DNA of 64,000 nt from Rhodamnia argentea. Lineage: Eukaryota > Streptophyta > Magnoliopsida > Myrtales > Myrtaceae. Numbering within the stretch: position 1 is the first letter of the stretch; every line of letters starts with the position of its first letter. Below the pieces are notes generated by a model. That model did no database searches. It was not told the origin of the DNA and saw only the letters and a program-made list of their open reading frames with translations. The stretch spans positions 4,526,001 through 4,590,000 of the forward strand of contig NC_063159.1 in assembly GCF_020921035.1 (NCBI RefSeq), in the 5' to 3' direction. Below, one piece after another: positions 1 through 12,186 of the stretch. The position numbers and the translations under genes are program-made.

Positions 1-90
1 CTCCTATGACCATGCATAAATAAAGGTGTTTAATAGCTGGTAAATGCCAACAGAAAAACTTGTTCCCAACAAGATTGTAAGATGGTTTAC

Positions 91-1199
91 CTGCTTCTTG
101 TTGTAGGCATTCATCAGCTTTTCATAATCGGCCTTCTTCTTTGCAGCCTTGGCTTCATATGGGGCCTTCTCCTTTAAAAGATGCAAGAAAATTGCAATCA
201 GAAAATTGAAAGCATCTAGATATAAACCAAATTCTTAAAGGCCCGCGGGCGCAAAGATGAAGACAGGCCAGGAATCATTGGCCCCAAAAGCCCTTTGAAA
301 CAAGCAATTTGGTACTAAATTACAGCAGCTAACACTGCCACACCACCTCCCAAGACTACAAGGCAGAGCACACACATATTTGCAATAGCAAACATCCCGC
401 TGACATCAAGTGTCAATACAGGCATCTGGAAAATGTTATGCTTACCGCCTGAGACATGGATTTCCACTTCTCTCCTCCAGCTTTGCCAACCTTCATTCAA
501 ACATTTCAGTTAGCAAATCAAATTCATCCACATATTTCATTCACCAAAGGGATGGCTGACCAGCACAAAGTGAGAGATAACGTGCTTACAGCTGATACAG
601 CCTTTATGTTAGGATTCTCCTTCTTGAAAGTTTTCCTAAACTCCTCTCTGTAGCAACATATGATACGTAAGAGATACATTGCAAAGCTAAAGAATCAACT
701 GAGTAACTTCTACATCGTGCAAGCAAATGCACACATAAGCACACACCCACCCTCCTGCACAAACGAAAACAAACCAAGAAAAGAGGAGGAAAAGAAGATA
801 CATACAGAAAAACAAAGAAAGCACTGGGAGGCCTCTTTGGTTTATTAGGGTCTTTCTTAGCCTGTTTTTCCTTCTTAGCTTTGCGCTTGTTATCGGGCCT
901 AGCAGCTGCCTTTCTCTTTCCAACCACTCTGAAAACAACAGAGAAGTATAGGCTATCAGTACCCCACTAAACACATTCCCGTAACTGCTATATACACATT
1001 ATACACTAGACTAAGCTAAGTCAGGCAGTTGCCTCGATAAGGCCAGCCGTTGAAGTACTCTACAATCTTACTACAGGAAATTGATCAGACGCTAATAAAA
1101 GTTTCCAAATCCAAAGCAGCAACAGTATCACCTGTCATCAGCAGGCTTCAAGGCTTCCCTTGAGCTCCTGGCCGGGCCCTTGCCCTTCGTGGTCTTCAT
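91..1199 (-). CDS. HMGB1: HMGB1-type high mobility group B protein (5' part; gene runs off the left edge)
   Basis: Chromatin protein that bends DNA through one HMG box; nuclear. Five coding exons are visible on the minus strand: 1199-1132, 928-806, 647-590, 490-446 and 171-91, all with GT..AG borders and joining in frame to 125 codons. The product starts MKTTKGKGPARSS. It has a basic N-terminus rich in K, R and A to about residue 48, then the box opening KKDPNKPKRPPSAFFVFLEE, followed by KAVSAVGKAGGEKWKSMSQ and EKAPYEAKAAKKKADYEKL. This matches plant HMGB1 in length and order. The acidic C-terminal tail typical of the family must lie beyond the edge, since a donor site at 90-89 leads out of the window. 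The start codon sits soon after an apparent acceptor, so the 5'UTR is probably split, with a donor near 1841. HMGB2/3 paralogues are possible but have shorter N-termini. Confidence 0.93.
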
Positions 1200-2170
1200 T
1201 ACCAAGCGACAAGCTCTTCCTTGTCCGAAACTACAAGATCAAAAGCCCAAAAAAAAAAAAAAAAAATCAGGACACATACACCACTTTCAGACGTGAATTT
1301 AGGCGGACCCAGTATGAACAAAACCCAAAAGTTGCAAAATTTTTCACTTTGATAAGCAATCAAGCAGAAGCAGCCAGCCATCAGAACTGGTAAAGCACGA
1401 GCGGTCACACGCAGAGTGAGGCAAAGCCAGGAAAACCTAGGATATGGACCGACAACTAACTAGATTACAGGGAACTGAAATAAATACCCAACTTTTTCTC
1501 CAGCCAGCAGAAAAGAAAAAAAAACCCATTTAACGCAAGGGAGAAACTGCAAACTCGAGGTTCTTCATCTATCCAAAAAATGGAAGCAATTCTTGCATCA
1601 TCGGCAATTTCAAGAGCTCATATCCTCGTCATACTTCGACCTTCCACGCGAGTTACGGATTGACAGTCCGAGAAGCATCAACCCCACGGCGATTCACACA
1701 ACAGTGCAACGAAATCAAACGCACCACAAGTATCCTACAATTTCTCGAAATTGACAAAAAATAATAATAATAATAATAATAATCAAACAAGATAACAGTC
1801 TTGGAATCGAGCGAAACAAGAGGAAACGAAAAATCGAATTACCTTCGAGAAACGGAAAGCCGGGGGGGGATGCGACGGCTTTCTATGGAAAAAAAATCGA
1901 ACTTGAACAGAGAATCAAACGGGGAATATCATCATCTCTTTTTCCGTGGGATCAAACGCTCAACAGAGGGGACAAAAACAGGGGCCGGGGTGCGAGACGA
2001 GGGGGGGTGAAGTGAAGCTGATGTTGCGAAGAAAGGCTAACAAAAGGGGCAACCGGGAGCAGCCGGTAACTCTGGGTGGTGGGAATCTAACAAAGGCGGG
2101 GGCTTTAACCGACAATAGCCGGTCTCGGGGTTCGAGAAAGGGCATCTCGTCTCAATGATCGCTTTCGTTG
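1200..2170 (-). other. HMGB1 5'UTR, leader intron and promoter side
   Basis: On the minus strand, a CTCGAAGGTAAT donor near 1841 and a TTTTGTAG-type acceptor near 1229 suggest a leader intron of about 0.6 kb. It contains an (AAT)n microsatellite at 1761-1783. The transcription start is probably near 2000-2170 and was not resolved. I see no other gene here. Confidence 0.45.
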
Positions 2171-2548
2171 TGCGCATTAGGTCTTGGTGAGGAGGCAGAG
2201 AGAGAGAGAGAGAGAGAGAGAAATTTGGGATATTTTTTGCTTAATTTATTTGATATTTTCACAAAGGGGACGAGATATTTTTTTCGTTAGTTGTCTCGAT
2301 ACATGGGGCGACAGGTGGAGGATATTTGTGGACGCTCCCACGGGGACGGCACGTGTCGGGGTTGCTCGCGCCCGCCTCGAGAATGTTCGGCCGGCGGCGG
2401 ATTCTGTAAACCCGACGTCGGCTCCGACGCCGTAGACCCGAAATGTCTTGACGAAAATATCGAGTCATGTAAAAAGAAAGAAATCACGAATGGATTTAAT
2501 TTCCATGGTTCGACACGAAAGTTGCTTCTCAACAATGCTGCCTTCGGC
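2171..2548. other. Intergenic, with (GA)n microsatellite
   Basis: A (GA)n run at 2198-2221 lies just upstream of HMGB1. A GC-richer patch at 2330-2440 has no recognisable coding content. The overlapping short frames here are not conserved in any family I know. Confidence 0.4.
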
Positions 2549-3067
2549 ATTGGAGAGGCAAATTAAGGCTGCCATCTATATGAAAGTATTTAGATCAATT
2601 GTTATTATTTTGTAGCTCTTCTCTTCCCATTTAAATTTAGATCTAAATTTGAGAGTTCTTGTATCCGATTTAGATATAGATCCGGAGTTTATAAGGCGTT
2701 ATTTGTGCTTTTTCAACATATTAGTGTTGTTGTCCCCGTATGGCGATGGCGCTGGGGACGCCGAATCTGGATATGTACCGCCTTTTGGCAAAACCGTTAC
2801 AATAGATGAAGATTTCAGAGTGTGCCCATCATCAATTATAATACTAGTTTTGATGATAGGCCGCCGATTGTGCTATCTTGTTATGACAAATTTGCTCTTG
2901 TGGAAAGAGGGAGATGTTGCAGGCTATACCAAGTTGATTTATTTTTCGGATTTACACTTGATTGTAACACTTTATGATTCGTTTGGTCTTGATGTCATTA
3001 CCTTTCTTTTATGTGAAATGAAAGTTTCTTTCCGATCGAAAAAAAAAAAAAAAGTTGCCTCTCCAAT
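2549..3067 (+). mobile_element. A-tailed segment inside a 16-bp inverted repeat (possible truncated LINE 3' end)
   Basis: The segment ends in a tract following TTTCCGATCGAAAA at 3028-3053, the usual look of a plant LINE 3' end with its poly(A) tail. It is bracketed by ATTGGAGAGGCAAATT (2549-2564) and its near-perfect reverse complement (3052-3067, 15 of 16). A 152-codon open frame at 2649-3107 reads through the A-tract and resembles no family I know, so I do not call it a gene. Whether this is a 5'-truncated LINE or a MITE-like element is unclear. Confidence 0.4.
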
Positions 3068-3253
3068 ATCACTTTTGGATTTAATTGCATTTCCGGATAA
3101 AGGTTGAGGACCCAATTAAATAAATTGAAAGATTTATTATTGAATTGTATTTTTACATAAATATTTTAAGATTTAAATGACGCAATTGAAAAGTTTGGAC
3201 TTGGGGTACGATTTTCTCAATTATCCTATTCCTCATGATTCCACACGATTGAA

Positions 3254-3305
3254 TTGAAGCATATAGTCTTAGACCAAAAAAAAAAAATTTGAAGCATATA
3301 GTCTT
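3254..3305 (+). mobile_element. Ultra-short A-tailed retroposition scar with 17-bp duplication
   Basis: TTGAAGCATATAGTCTT occurs perfectly at 3254-3270 and again at 3289-3305. Only 18 bases lie between the copies: AGACC followed by an A-run and a T. This is what target-primed reverse transcription leaves when the copy stops right after the tail. Confidence 0.6.
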
Positions 3306-5294
3306 GTATTTGGTGCTTAGTTGGTAATGGTTTGGTTATTAAAACAAGTGATGATTGTAAATGTCAATCTCATACAAGTCGAGAAAACGAGGAAGGTTGT
3401 GCGTTGCTTTCCGGCAATGAACAAACGTACAATTAAATAATTAATTACGTAGGAGTTCGATTTAATACCTTAACTTTAGGTTGTCTATGCAATAAGGTAA
3501 CAATTCCCTCCTTTATCGGCGAACAAAAGATTTCGACTTGTGGCATCAAGATTTCGCCAGCATGTACGAGCTTACATTTCATCCCTCCTTATACGGAAGC
3601 ACCTCACGTCGAATATTTTATGCTTGGTGAACGACACACTTTAGTAATTTATGATGATCTCTCCAACACGGTGTACGTTTATCACCAAATGTCTCTTCTA
3701 TGATGAAAATCACTCGATCGCAGATGCTTATCTGGAAGATACCCTTATTTGCATTCATGTCTTTTGAAAGAGCCGCTAAATTAAGTTCTCTTCCAGTTAA
3801 GGAAACATGTTTGCCTTACTAACGGTGCAGATCCTTTCTCCGCACACGGACAACGGCTTTTTGATTGCAATGCGATCATAACAATTTGATGTTAATTTCA
3901 GCCTAAGATGCCACAATATAATCCTATTTTGAAGAATTTTCAAAAAGGGATGATACTCTTTGTTAGATTTTTATGGGGGAAAATGTGAAAAAGAAGTGTA
4001 CCACTCATTTGATCTCTTGACCGCTTTCTTGGATCTCTTTTGGTAAATATCATTCACATATTGATCAGGGTTTGGGAGGGTAGTTACCCGATTATTTTTA
4101 AAAATATTGTATGGAAATCGATTCACTCATATGTTTTCGATTTTGTCAATGTAAGCTTATACCTTTACCTGTATTTTCAATTTAATTCTTCCAACCAATA
4201 GCAGTCGGAAATTGGTAACATTGCCTTCAATTGTCGATGGATTGCTTTACTCAAAACCACATGTTACGTGGATCGCCAAGTCAGCGATTTGCGGCGAGAA
4301 TTGACCAAAAGGATTATATTGATATTTCACACAAAATTTGGGATTACATCGACAAAATTGAAAAATTGAAGACTAAATTGGTATTTATACTATAAGTTTA
4401 GGACTGAAATGGTAGTTCACCCAGGTTTGGATAATTGAGTTTTAAATGGTTTTAAGGGTTTTTGTTTGATGTGAGAAATTAGGTTTTGGGATAGACATTC
4501 ATTTTCGCAAATAGGGACACTAAGATAATTGATCTCAAGGTGCAAAATAGTCTCTAAAGGTAAAATTGAGGTATGTGTTTGGTATTTTCAAAAGTAGAGG
4601 TATGTAAGTATTCATTAGGTGAAAAGTAATGTACATTTTTGGTATTCTCTTATATTTTTTTTGTACAATGCCTATGAAATAGTACAGAAAAGTCAGACAT
4701 GCTTGGATAAATTTTTGCTATTTATCTTTTATCTAATCTAAATCTTGTGGCAACCACATTTTAACATTTTTTTTATCCAAAAGATGCGATTTTTTCTTCT
4801 TTTTTTTGTAAACATAAGGGTCAAACTATATAAATTACAGTCTAAAATCTACAATCCTAACTTTATCACTAAACTAAACATGGGATAGTTCCCTAGTAGA
4901 CTGCAAGTAGAACGTAGTTTCCAATTGCTTCGCTATATCAATATTGGCAAACATATCAACGGATCGATTACCTTCCTAAAAAATATGACAAATTTTAAAC
5001 TCAGAAAGAGAGTCCAAGAATCTTCTAATATCTTTAAGAAGTGGCGGTCTAGTAGTATCCGTCATACTCTCCTAATTAACAAGTTCAATGATAGTTTTGG
5101 AGTCCATCTCGATGATGAATTATTGGAAACCATATTCTTTTGCAATGGTAAGTTCTAACCATAGTGCCCATAATTCAGCTTATGAATACAAACATATTCC
5201 AAGAAATGAAACTTTCTCATATAAATACCGACACATCAGTTGATCTATAATTTTCTCACAACTATTATAATATTAAAAAACCAGAGGAAAAAGG
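3306..5294. other. Intergenic, AT-rich, no gene seen
   Basis: No conserved frame. 4300-4440 contains a stretch with phrases such as 'gactaaattggtatt' and 'ataagtttaggactgaaatgg'. These are the same phrases as the arms of the fold-back family described at 10759 and 27651, so it is probably a single decayed arm. Confidence 0.4.
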
Positions 5295-5892
5295 ATAAAT
5301 TGCTCTTTACCTTGTGAAAAAAATCAACAAACATGTTTTTTTTTTCAAATTTCAAATAAAAGCCTGAAATATCTTTATTTTTTCAAATAAGAGCTTCAAG
5401 TAGACTATTTCAAAAAAGACTTGTGCCCTCTTTATTTCAAAGAATAACATTATCAAAAGTATTTCAATCATTTATATTTTCTATGTACTTTTTTTTTTTC
5501 CTTTTTCCCCTCTAAAGAAGGGAAAGGCCATCGGCGAGGGCTGGGCGACCTCGTCCGGGCAAGGCAAGGCCTCCCTTGATGGCCGCAAGCGAGGACCGCC
5601 CTCGTCGGCCGTAGACAAGGCCGCCCAGCCCTTGCCGCTAGCGTTTCCATTCCTTGAGGGGAGGGGGGAGAAAAAAAAAAGAAAGGAAAAAAGAAAAATA
5701 TTTAAAAAAATGTAAAGGACTAAAATACCCTTTGTTAGATCTTTTTTTTAAATAAAGGGAGCACTTCATGCCCTCGTTTAAGAAAATGAGTCTATTTTAG
5801 GTCCCTTATTTGAGAAAATAAGAGTATTTCATATCTTTATTTGAAAATTATTTTTTTTTAATTGAGAAAAGGAGGGACATTCCGCAATTAAT
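5295..5892. repeat. Fold-back element, arm family A, GC-rich core
   Basis: The left arm (5295-5460) repeats a unit like 'tttcaaataagagcttcaag'. The right arm (5700-5892) carries the reverse-complement units, for example 'cccttatttgagaaaataag'. Between them, at 5515-5645, is a GC-rich core with motifs GGCGAGGGC, GCGAGGACCGCCCTCG and GCCGCCCAGCCC. The outer ends read ATAAATTGC and GCAATTAAT. No coding capacity. Other copies are at 25270-25695 and 57963-58513. It abuts the transcription start of the next gene. Confidence 0.6.
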
Positions 5893-5929
5893 CTATAGTA
5901 TAGAGGCGAAAAAGAAAAATGGTGGCGAA

Positions 5930-6097
5930 CTTCTTACGCTTCGTCTCCAGTTTGTTGCTGTAGCCCCGCCGCCGCGCAGCTCTGGTCAGTGAGGAGCTGT
6001 ATAGTCCTCTCTCTCTCTCTCGTGACAGTTTTCAAGATTCATTGCCACCGTGTCCAATCCGTCAAGTCCATCGTCTTTGGCAGCACAGCCTAATTCG
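5930..6097 (+). other. 5'UTR exon of the IMP2 gene (probable)
   Basis: A GC-richer leader-like stretch with (TC)n at 6007-6021 ends in TTCG|GTGAGT at 6098. This would splice over about 1.5 kb to an acceptor just before the ATG at 7643. Transcription start not resolved. Confidence 0.45.
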
Positions 6098-6779
6098 GTG
6101 AGTTTCTTTCATCACTTCCTTTGGCAGTTTCTCTGCGTTGGCCGCGTCGCAAGATTTTAGCATATCAGCCGCAGATGCTCTGAAATTTCGCTTCTTTCGT
6201 AGAAACTTTTGGTATCTGGTTGGTTCTCGAACGTGGGTATTTGACGACGATTGGTATTTCGACCTCTTCTCTACTGGGTTTCCAGCTTTTGTTCTTCTCT
6301 GATCATTGCGTTGATTTGATTGAGCTTTCCTGTAGTCTTCTTGCTTGTGCAATTTCCAGTAAATGGCGATTCGATTGTATATGCTTTGGGATTTGACTAG
6401 GCAAGGCCTGTCTGGCCTATTTTGACGTGAAATGGTGGTGATGTTACGGGTTCGTTGGGGAAATGTGGCTTGGTTTCTCGGTCGGCGATGCTTTATGGAT
6501 ATGTAGCTCGTCTCCTCTGTATTTCTGAGTATGGTGAGATATGTCATAGAGATATTTGGCTCGGTTTTAGTGTATTCGACTTTGAGTAATGGTTACATGG
6601 GTCAAATTTCACGCACAAGAATCCTAGATTACTGTTGAATTTTCTTTGCCCTCCTTGTCCGATATCTCGCCTGTGATGCATTTCTTCTTTGGTTGTTCTA
6701 CTGCGAGTCAAGAGCAGTTTGACTCGCGTTTTCGCCAGCTATTGCTTTTTCCAGGAAGCAAGAATCTTTTACACCTAGG

Positions 6780-7050
6780 TGAGATATGAAATCAACCCAA
6801 CCAATGCAACCACCGATGGCCACAATCAGATAACACAAGCTGTAAGAGAGGATTCAAAAAGAGTAGCAACACCGAAATCAATGTGGAACGTCGGAATCTA
6901 CTAATCAACTTCAATAAAAAAACATGAGGTTCAACCACACATTGAACATACAACAAGCTCCCACTTGCGCAAGCTATTACGCCACCCAATGTGAATTAAA
7001 AAGCATGCGCTAACCACTCTATCTGAGAGCTAACATAACTTACTCAGAAG
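6780..7050. repeat. Probable insertion in the IMP2 leader intron
   Basis: This stretch differs in texture from the flanking intron. On the minus strand it includes TTAGCTCTCAGATAGAG followed by TGGTTAGCGCATGC, which resembles the start of a tRNA gene with its A box. No matching B box or cloverleaf follows. It may be a tRNA-derived or LTR-element fragment; identity unresolved. Confidence 0.3.
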
Positions 7051-7642
7051 CTAGGTACAACCTTGTAGAAGAACAATTAGAAAACTCACACTTGTGCCCT
7101 CAATTTTGAATTCAAAAAGCGCAAAAATTTCGCTATCTTGGAGATCAAGGTTTCTAGATCAAATGAGTTCAGGTTTTCACAAATTTTATGTCACCAAAAA
7201 GATCTCTTTCTTCTGGGGCGTTGGTGGTAGATATTTGATGATGCAGGATTCTGAACTGGCTGCATATGGAAAATTCTCGCTGGCCTATAATATTCAGTTG
7301 AGCGATCGTCTCTCCATCTTGAGTGTCCTTTATTTTCATTTTGTTCCATAGTTAGGTCTATTCTAGATGACAAATTCTTGTCTTTGTGCTCATCCATTCT
7401 CTTAGCTTGAACTTGATTCTGGAAGTCACCAAGAATGTGCGAGTCTAATTCACGGCCTTTTCTGTATGCCTTTGTAAATTTTAACGTCCTTCTAGGGATT
7501 ATTGCTTTCACTATCAAGGAATGCCAATGTGTTTCTGATAGGCACTTCTTGTTCATGTGGTGCTTGCAGTTGATCATACTGCATGATATAGATGGCTGGG
7601 AGTAGTTAATGAAGGTTGTCCAATTTACAACAGTACTTTGCT

Positions 7643-9453
7643 ATGGGAACACGAAGCCTCTTATGGGATATCACAAAAAAGTATCTTACAGTTGGTTTGG
7701 TTGGGCTTACTATTTCAGATCGATATGCAAGTATAGTGTCTATTCGTGGCTCCTCTATGTCTCCTGCATTTAATCCCGGAAGTGACACCAGTTAGGTACC
7801 AGTGTCCTCTGATGTTTCTACAGATTGATTATTTGAAACATTATGAGCTCAGGGTCGCTCAAATTTTGGTGAGCTGATTTATTATCTTTATGCGTCTCTG
7901 TGTTTATGATGCTGACTGATGGTCGCTCCCAGTGCAGATGACTATGTGTTGTTGGAGAAATTCTGTCTTGATAAGTACAGATTTTCAGATGGTGATGTTG
8001 TAGTCTTCAGGTAGCTCTCTCTTTCCTTTTGTTGTTGCTTAATTTGTATTTCAAAATCAATGTACCTTACTGCTTAGGATCTGTGCTATCTGATCTGGTT
8101 ATCTCACAATTACAAGATCCATGGACCAAAACATGCTGCAGATATGATATGTGAAATATCGATACCATAAACCACTGTTGACATTATGCACCTGAGGACC
8201 CTTGACTAAGCTCTCAGATTCAAGACTCAAGCTAGAACGGGCTAGAGTTAAAGACGTCATCAAACTATTAGAATCTAGTATTAGTTCATTAGCTGTCTTA
8301 GATTGTTGCCAAAAATGGTTTTGGTGTAGGGTCTCAAATATCTGACGTTGTCGTCGATTTCCTTGGAAATAGCAGGGGAGCTCATCATTGGATCTTCTTT
8401 TTTTCTTTTGGCAAATTTCGTCTTCTATCAAGGTCGTTGCAAATTTTAAATGCATTGAAATATGGTGATCATCTGTGTGACTACTCTATTTAGTGTCAAT
8501 TTTGCTTCTGTAATCTGATTATGAAGTCTTGCAGCTCGCCTAACAATCACAAGGAGAAACACATAAAGAGGATAAGAGCATTGCCAGGTGACTGGATAGA
8601 AACACCTAATTTGGATGTGTTGAAAGTTCCGGAAGGACACTTTTGGGTTGAGGGAGATAATTCAGTTTCTAGTCTGGATTCAAGATCCTTTGGCCCGGTG
8701 AGTTGGCAGTCGTTTCTTACATTTAAACTTCCATATCATGGTTTATCTGATTCATATTGACTAACCACTAGCTGTGATTCAGTAAATGACAAGATAAATG
8801 TCCTGTCTCAATGATCTTCTAGTCTTTCTTTTCTTAATAGTATGGAGCAGTTGTACACAAGTCTTCACCATGGATGCTAAAAGAAAAAGTTTATTATCTT
8901 TTAAGCTAATCAAACAGTTACTCCAAAAACTGTGTAGAAAGTTCTGCATGATGGGACTCCATGTCTTTGGAACAACTAGTGGCTGGAGTTTTCAATTTGC
9001 GAGCTGAACGAGATTAGAAATGCTACAGATAACTAGTACCTTACATGTGTAGCTTTTATTTACTTCAAAGACTTTTTGTGCTTGCATTGATCCCTTTCCT
9101 TAGATGCGATCTTTTTGTAGTAATCTGTAGGAGTTTTATTTGTGCAACTTGTCTTTTCCTTGGTTTGAAGTTTACAATTTTGTTCTGTTGATTCTTCTCT
9201 GTAGATAATGTCAACATGCTTCTGATGAAGTGTGGAGGCTTAGTTGCATGTGGTTCATGCCATCTAAATGTGGTCTTGATGAAATCTTTCATTTTATTGA
9301 ATGAATTTGATTCATTTCCATTGGCAGATCCCTCTAGGTTTGATTCGTGGAAGAGTGACCCACATTGTGTGGCCACCTAAGAGAATGGATCGCGTTGAAA
9401 GAGAAACTAATCAGCGTCTTTCCCCCATACAAGATAGGCCCAAATTCTACTGA
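7643..9453 (+). CDS. IMP2: Mitochondrial inner membrane protease subunit 2 (signal peptidase I family, S26)
   Basis: Membrane-bound Ser/Lys protease expected to trim sorting signals in the mitochondrial intermembrane space. Four coding exons, 7643-7790, 7938-8010, 8535-8697 and 9328-9453, give 169 aa, close to the Arabidopsis At3g08980 protein. A short hydrophobic segment at residues 14-25 anchors the N-terminus. Motif GSSMSP carries the catalytic Ser38. HIKRIRALPGD carries the catalytic Lys85. EGDNS (residues 113-117) and SLDSRSFGPIPLGLIRGR complete the signal-peptidase boxes. The first exon must end at ACC A|GTTAGG, because reading on meets a TAG; splicing removes it and gives NPGSDTNDYVLLEK. 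The C-terminal tail beyond VWPPKRM is variable in the family. IMP1-type paralogues are less similar in the SSLDSR region. Confidence 0.93.
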
Positions 9454-9853
9454 GGCTGGAGTTATTCTGTTGATTGTCTTATGGGTTCTCTTCTAAGCAT
9501 CAACCCGATTTTATACGCAGTTCTTTTTCATGAGTCAACCATTCAATTTTGGCTTCGTTCTGTGATTCTCAACTTCCTTTATCAGTTTTTGAAGTTCTCT
9601 GGTGTAAAACAGGCTATTGTAAGTTTCTTTCTTCTGTTTCATATCACCAATTTTCTACTTCAAGAGATTAGTCAATATTTTTGGAGAAACAGGAGGAAAT
9701 TTTTTTAATGTTCATGTTAGGCATCTGTTGATTCATTCAATTTCTAAAAGACAAGTGCTCGCTCATCGTCAGTGTTTTGCTCCTCCAATTCTTGTCATGC
9801 CTTGAAGACTGACTTTGTGCATTTGATTCACATATATACAAAGTCATTTGATT
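9454..9853 (+). other. IMP2 3' flank/3'UTR, no further gene
   Basis: AT-rich sequence after the IMP2 stop. The open frame at 9481-9708 is hydrophobic and T-rich and resembles nothing known; it is most likely untranslated. Confidence 0.4.

Positions 9854-9917
<64 letters not shown>
9854..9917. repeat. Compound microsatellite (CA)n(TA)n
   Basis: About 13 CA repeats run directly into about 19 AT repeats, 3' of IMP2. It should be highly variable between individuals. Confidence 0.95.
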
Positions 9918-9921
<4 letters not shown>

Positions 9922-10758
9922 CTGACACATTTTGTATGTTTTGCTGAAATCAGATTTGGGTTAAGAATCTTTTGGTCTTTAGTTGCTCAAAAAAAGAGGA
10001 TTTGGGCTTTCAAGTTTCAACTTTGATTGAACAGCTTCAAGCGAACGATGATTCTCCTCTGCAGATTTGAAGTTCCCAAGCCAAAACAACGACATTAAGA
10101 GCAAAGTGGATATGGTGTTGAAACCTGATCTTTTGTGCTTTTCCTTTTGGTTTTGGCTGAAATTCTCGTGCATGACACAGTGAAATTTTAGATTAAGTTT
10201 CTTTCAAGCTTGTTGACCAACATTCAGGGTCATACCTTCAGTATGATTACGGAGTGAACTTCTCGACTTAAAAATCTTTGGTCGGGCTCAATAGAACAAA
10301 CCCGCGACGGTACTCGATTAACTTTTGGTTTTGCTTGGTTGTGAACTTGTTACACCCAAGCATGGTGTCTCGTTCGTCTGAATTCGACCGCTGTTTCCGC
10401 ATCCCTCGGCCTCGAGTCCGCGAACCAAACAGGCAAAATCGAGGCAGTTGGGTTGATGTGTTTCAAACATAGAATTTCCCTTGTGTGAGAGGAATGGCTG
10501 GTGTTCATGTAAGTTGCTGGGTTCTGTGCTTGTGGAGTTGGGAAGTCCGGACTTTGTGTTAGCTCTCTGCTTTGTCTTTGCTTCCCATTTGGTTCCGTTT
10601 GTTCGAATCGGCAAAATCGAGTCCGCTTGAAATCATATTGGTCCGAATGGCATCGAACCCGCCCCGTTCGAGCCCAGTCCGAGATTGGATCAAGTGGATC
10701 AATTTCAAGTGCACAAAAAAGCTGGGTAGAGCCTGTCTGAGCTTTAACGCCCAATGTA
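9918..10758. other. Intergenic; internally repetitive patch without recognisable gene
   Basis: 10270-10700 carries related phrases such as GGCAAAATCGAGGCAG and CGGCAAAATCGAGTCCG and several GAACC/GTTCG stretches, hinting at a decayed transposon end. The antisense frames at 10318-10801 are low-complexity and unlike known proteins. Confidence 0.35.
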
Positions 10759-11347
10759 GGAAAATTATCCAAAATGTCCTAAATCTATTGCAATTGTGCA
10801 AATTTAGTCTTCAATTTTTTTTTTATTGATTCATTCTTAAACATTTTGTAATCGTGTTGATTTAGTTCATTTGGTTGGTCGACATTGATGTGACAATTTT
10901 TTAATAGTATTTTAATATTTTTTCAATATTTTATTTATTTATTTAGGATTTGCTTTGGTAGCCCTGCCGACCATTGGCCAAGGGCCGGCGACCTTCGCCA
11001 AACCTTGGGCAAGGGTTTGCAGCCGTCGCCCAAATTTGGGCGACGGCCGTGAGCCCTCGCTCGCTTCTAGCGAGGGCCGCAGCTGACAAGGGATCGGGAC
11101 CCTCGCCCGGGGGTTAACGGAGGTTGTCGATCCAAACCCTTAAAAAAGAAAAATAAAAAAAGACATAGTTTTTTGAAAACAATTAAAAATTCAAAAATTA
11201 TTTAAAAAATTACCACGTCAACACCGATCGGCCAAGTGAATTGAATTAGCACAATTGCAAAAATTTTAAGATTCAATCAGCAAAAATAAAATTAGGATTG
11301 AGTTGATACAATTACAATAGGTTTAGAATTTTTTTGGTAATTCTCCT
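10759..11347. repeat. Fold-back element, arm family B, GC-rich core
   Basis: The left arm at 10759-10860 (AAAATTATCCAAAATGTCC, then CTAAATCTATTGCAATTGTG) is matched in reverse complement by the right arm at 11240-11347 (AATTACCAAAAAAATTCTAA, CCTATTGTAATTGTATCAAC). The core at 10960-11120 is GC-rich, with nested palindromic pieces such as CCCTCGCTCGC..GCGAGGGC and GCCGTCGCCCAAATTTGGGC. No coding capacity. Confidence 0.65.
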
Positions 11348-12186
11348 CGTGCAATGCCTATGTTATCGAATTGAGTACAATCTAATCCCCGCCCCGTCTC
11401 CTACGCTAGACATGCCCTCAAAGTTCAAATGCATACTTTGTCCGTTCTTCTTCCTTGTGACGGAAAATGTTATGATGATCGCAAAATGTCGTACCGACTC
11501 TCGTGTGTTCCGAGTACTAGCAAGACCAAGAACTTAAATGAAAGCATTTTCTTTTCTTTTTTTTGGACAGAGAATGAAAGCATTGCGCAAGTATGGAAAA
11601 ATGCATAATTCCCAGTAAAAATTCTTCTCCGGCTGAAGAACGTCGAATGATTAAGACCTGGAAAAAGGAATCTTAACATCGTCGAACTTATTGAGTTTCC
11701 CATGCGTTGACTTTCTAATTTGCGGGTGCCGGCAAGAAGAATTTCGATTGTCTGAAACGACAAGAAAGGCCTGTCGGTGTCCAGCTTCATGGGACCCCAC
11801 CAGAATATATATATATTTTTTTTTGGCATTCCTTAAATAAGGCTTTTTTAATTGGAAATTATTTGGGTGGTTATTGAATAATCAAATAAGGCGGTGCTAC
11901 AATAATTTAATTATCCCGAGATGTTCTTAACCACTACTTAAAAAATTGAGAATTTCCTCATTAGATGGATTAAAAAGTGTTTTGGAGTACAATGAGACTT
12001 GTTAATGAATAGGTTTGAACACATCGAAGCGAAAAGGACTTTCAAGTCCGGTCGTTCCTTTCCGACCAAACCACATAAACGAAAAAAATATTAAAAAAAA
12101 AAAAGGGAGAGAGAAAAGTGGAGTCTTCTCTGTTGTCACCGACATGAAAAATTTGAAATAACAACTATGATCACAGGTCATGCTTC
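11348..12186. other. Intergenic; includes a tiny poly(A) insertion scar
   Basis: No gene seen. AATGAAAGCATT is repeated perfectly at 11537-11548 and 11573-11584 around a 24-base insert whose minus strand reads CTCTGTCC followed by an A-run (see findings). Confidence 0.4.
11537..11584 (-). mobile_element. Ultra-short A-tailed retroposition scar with 12-bp duplication
   Basis: Perfect 12-base direct repeats flank 11549-11572. On the minus strand the insert is CTCTGTCC plus an A-rich tail. No body sequence is present. Confidence 0.5.

Noticed and set aside
2649-3107. 152-codon open frame
   Set aside because: It runs through an A-tract at 3038-3053, has no recognisable domain and lies inside a repeat-like segment.
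7781-7800. In-frame TAG in the first IMP2 exon
   Set aside because: An ACC A|GTTAGG donor just before it and the AT|GACTATG acceptor side restore the family sequence NPGSDTNDYVLLE; it is intronic, not a nonsense mutation.
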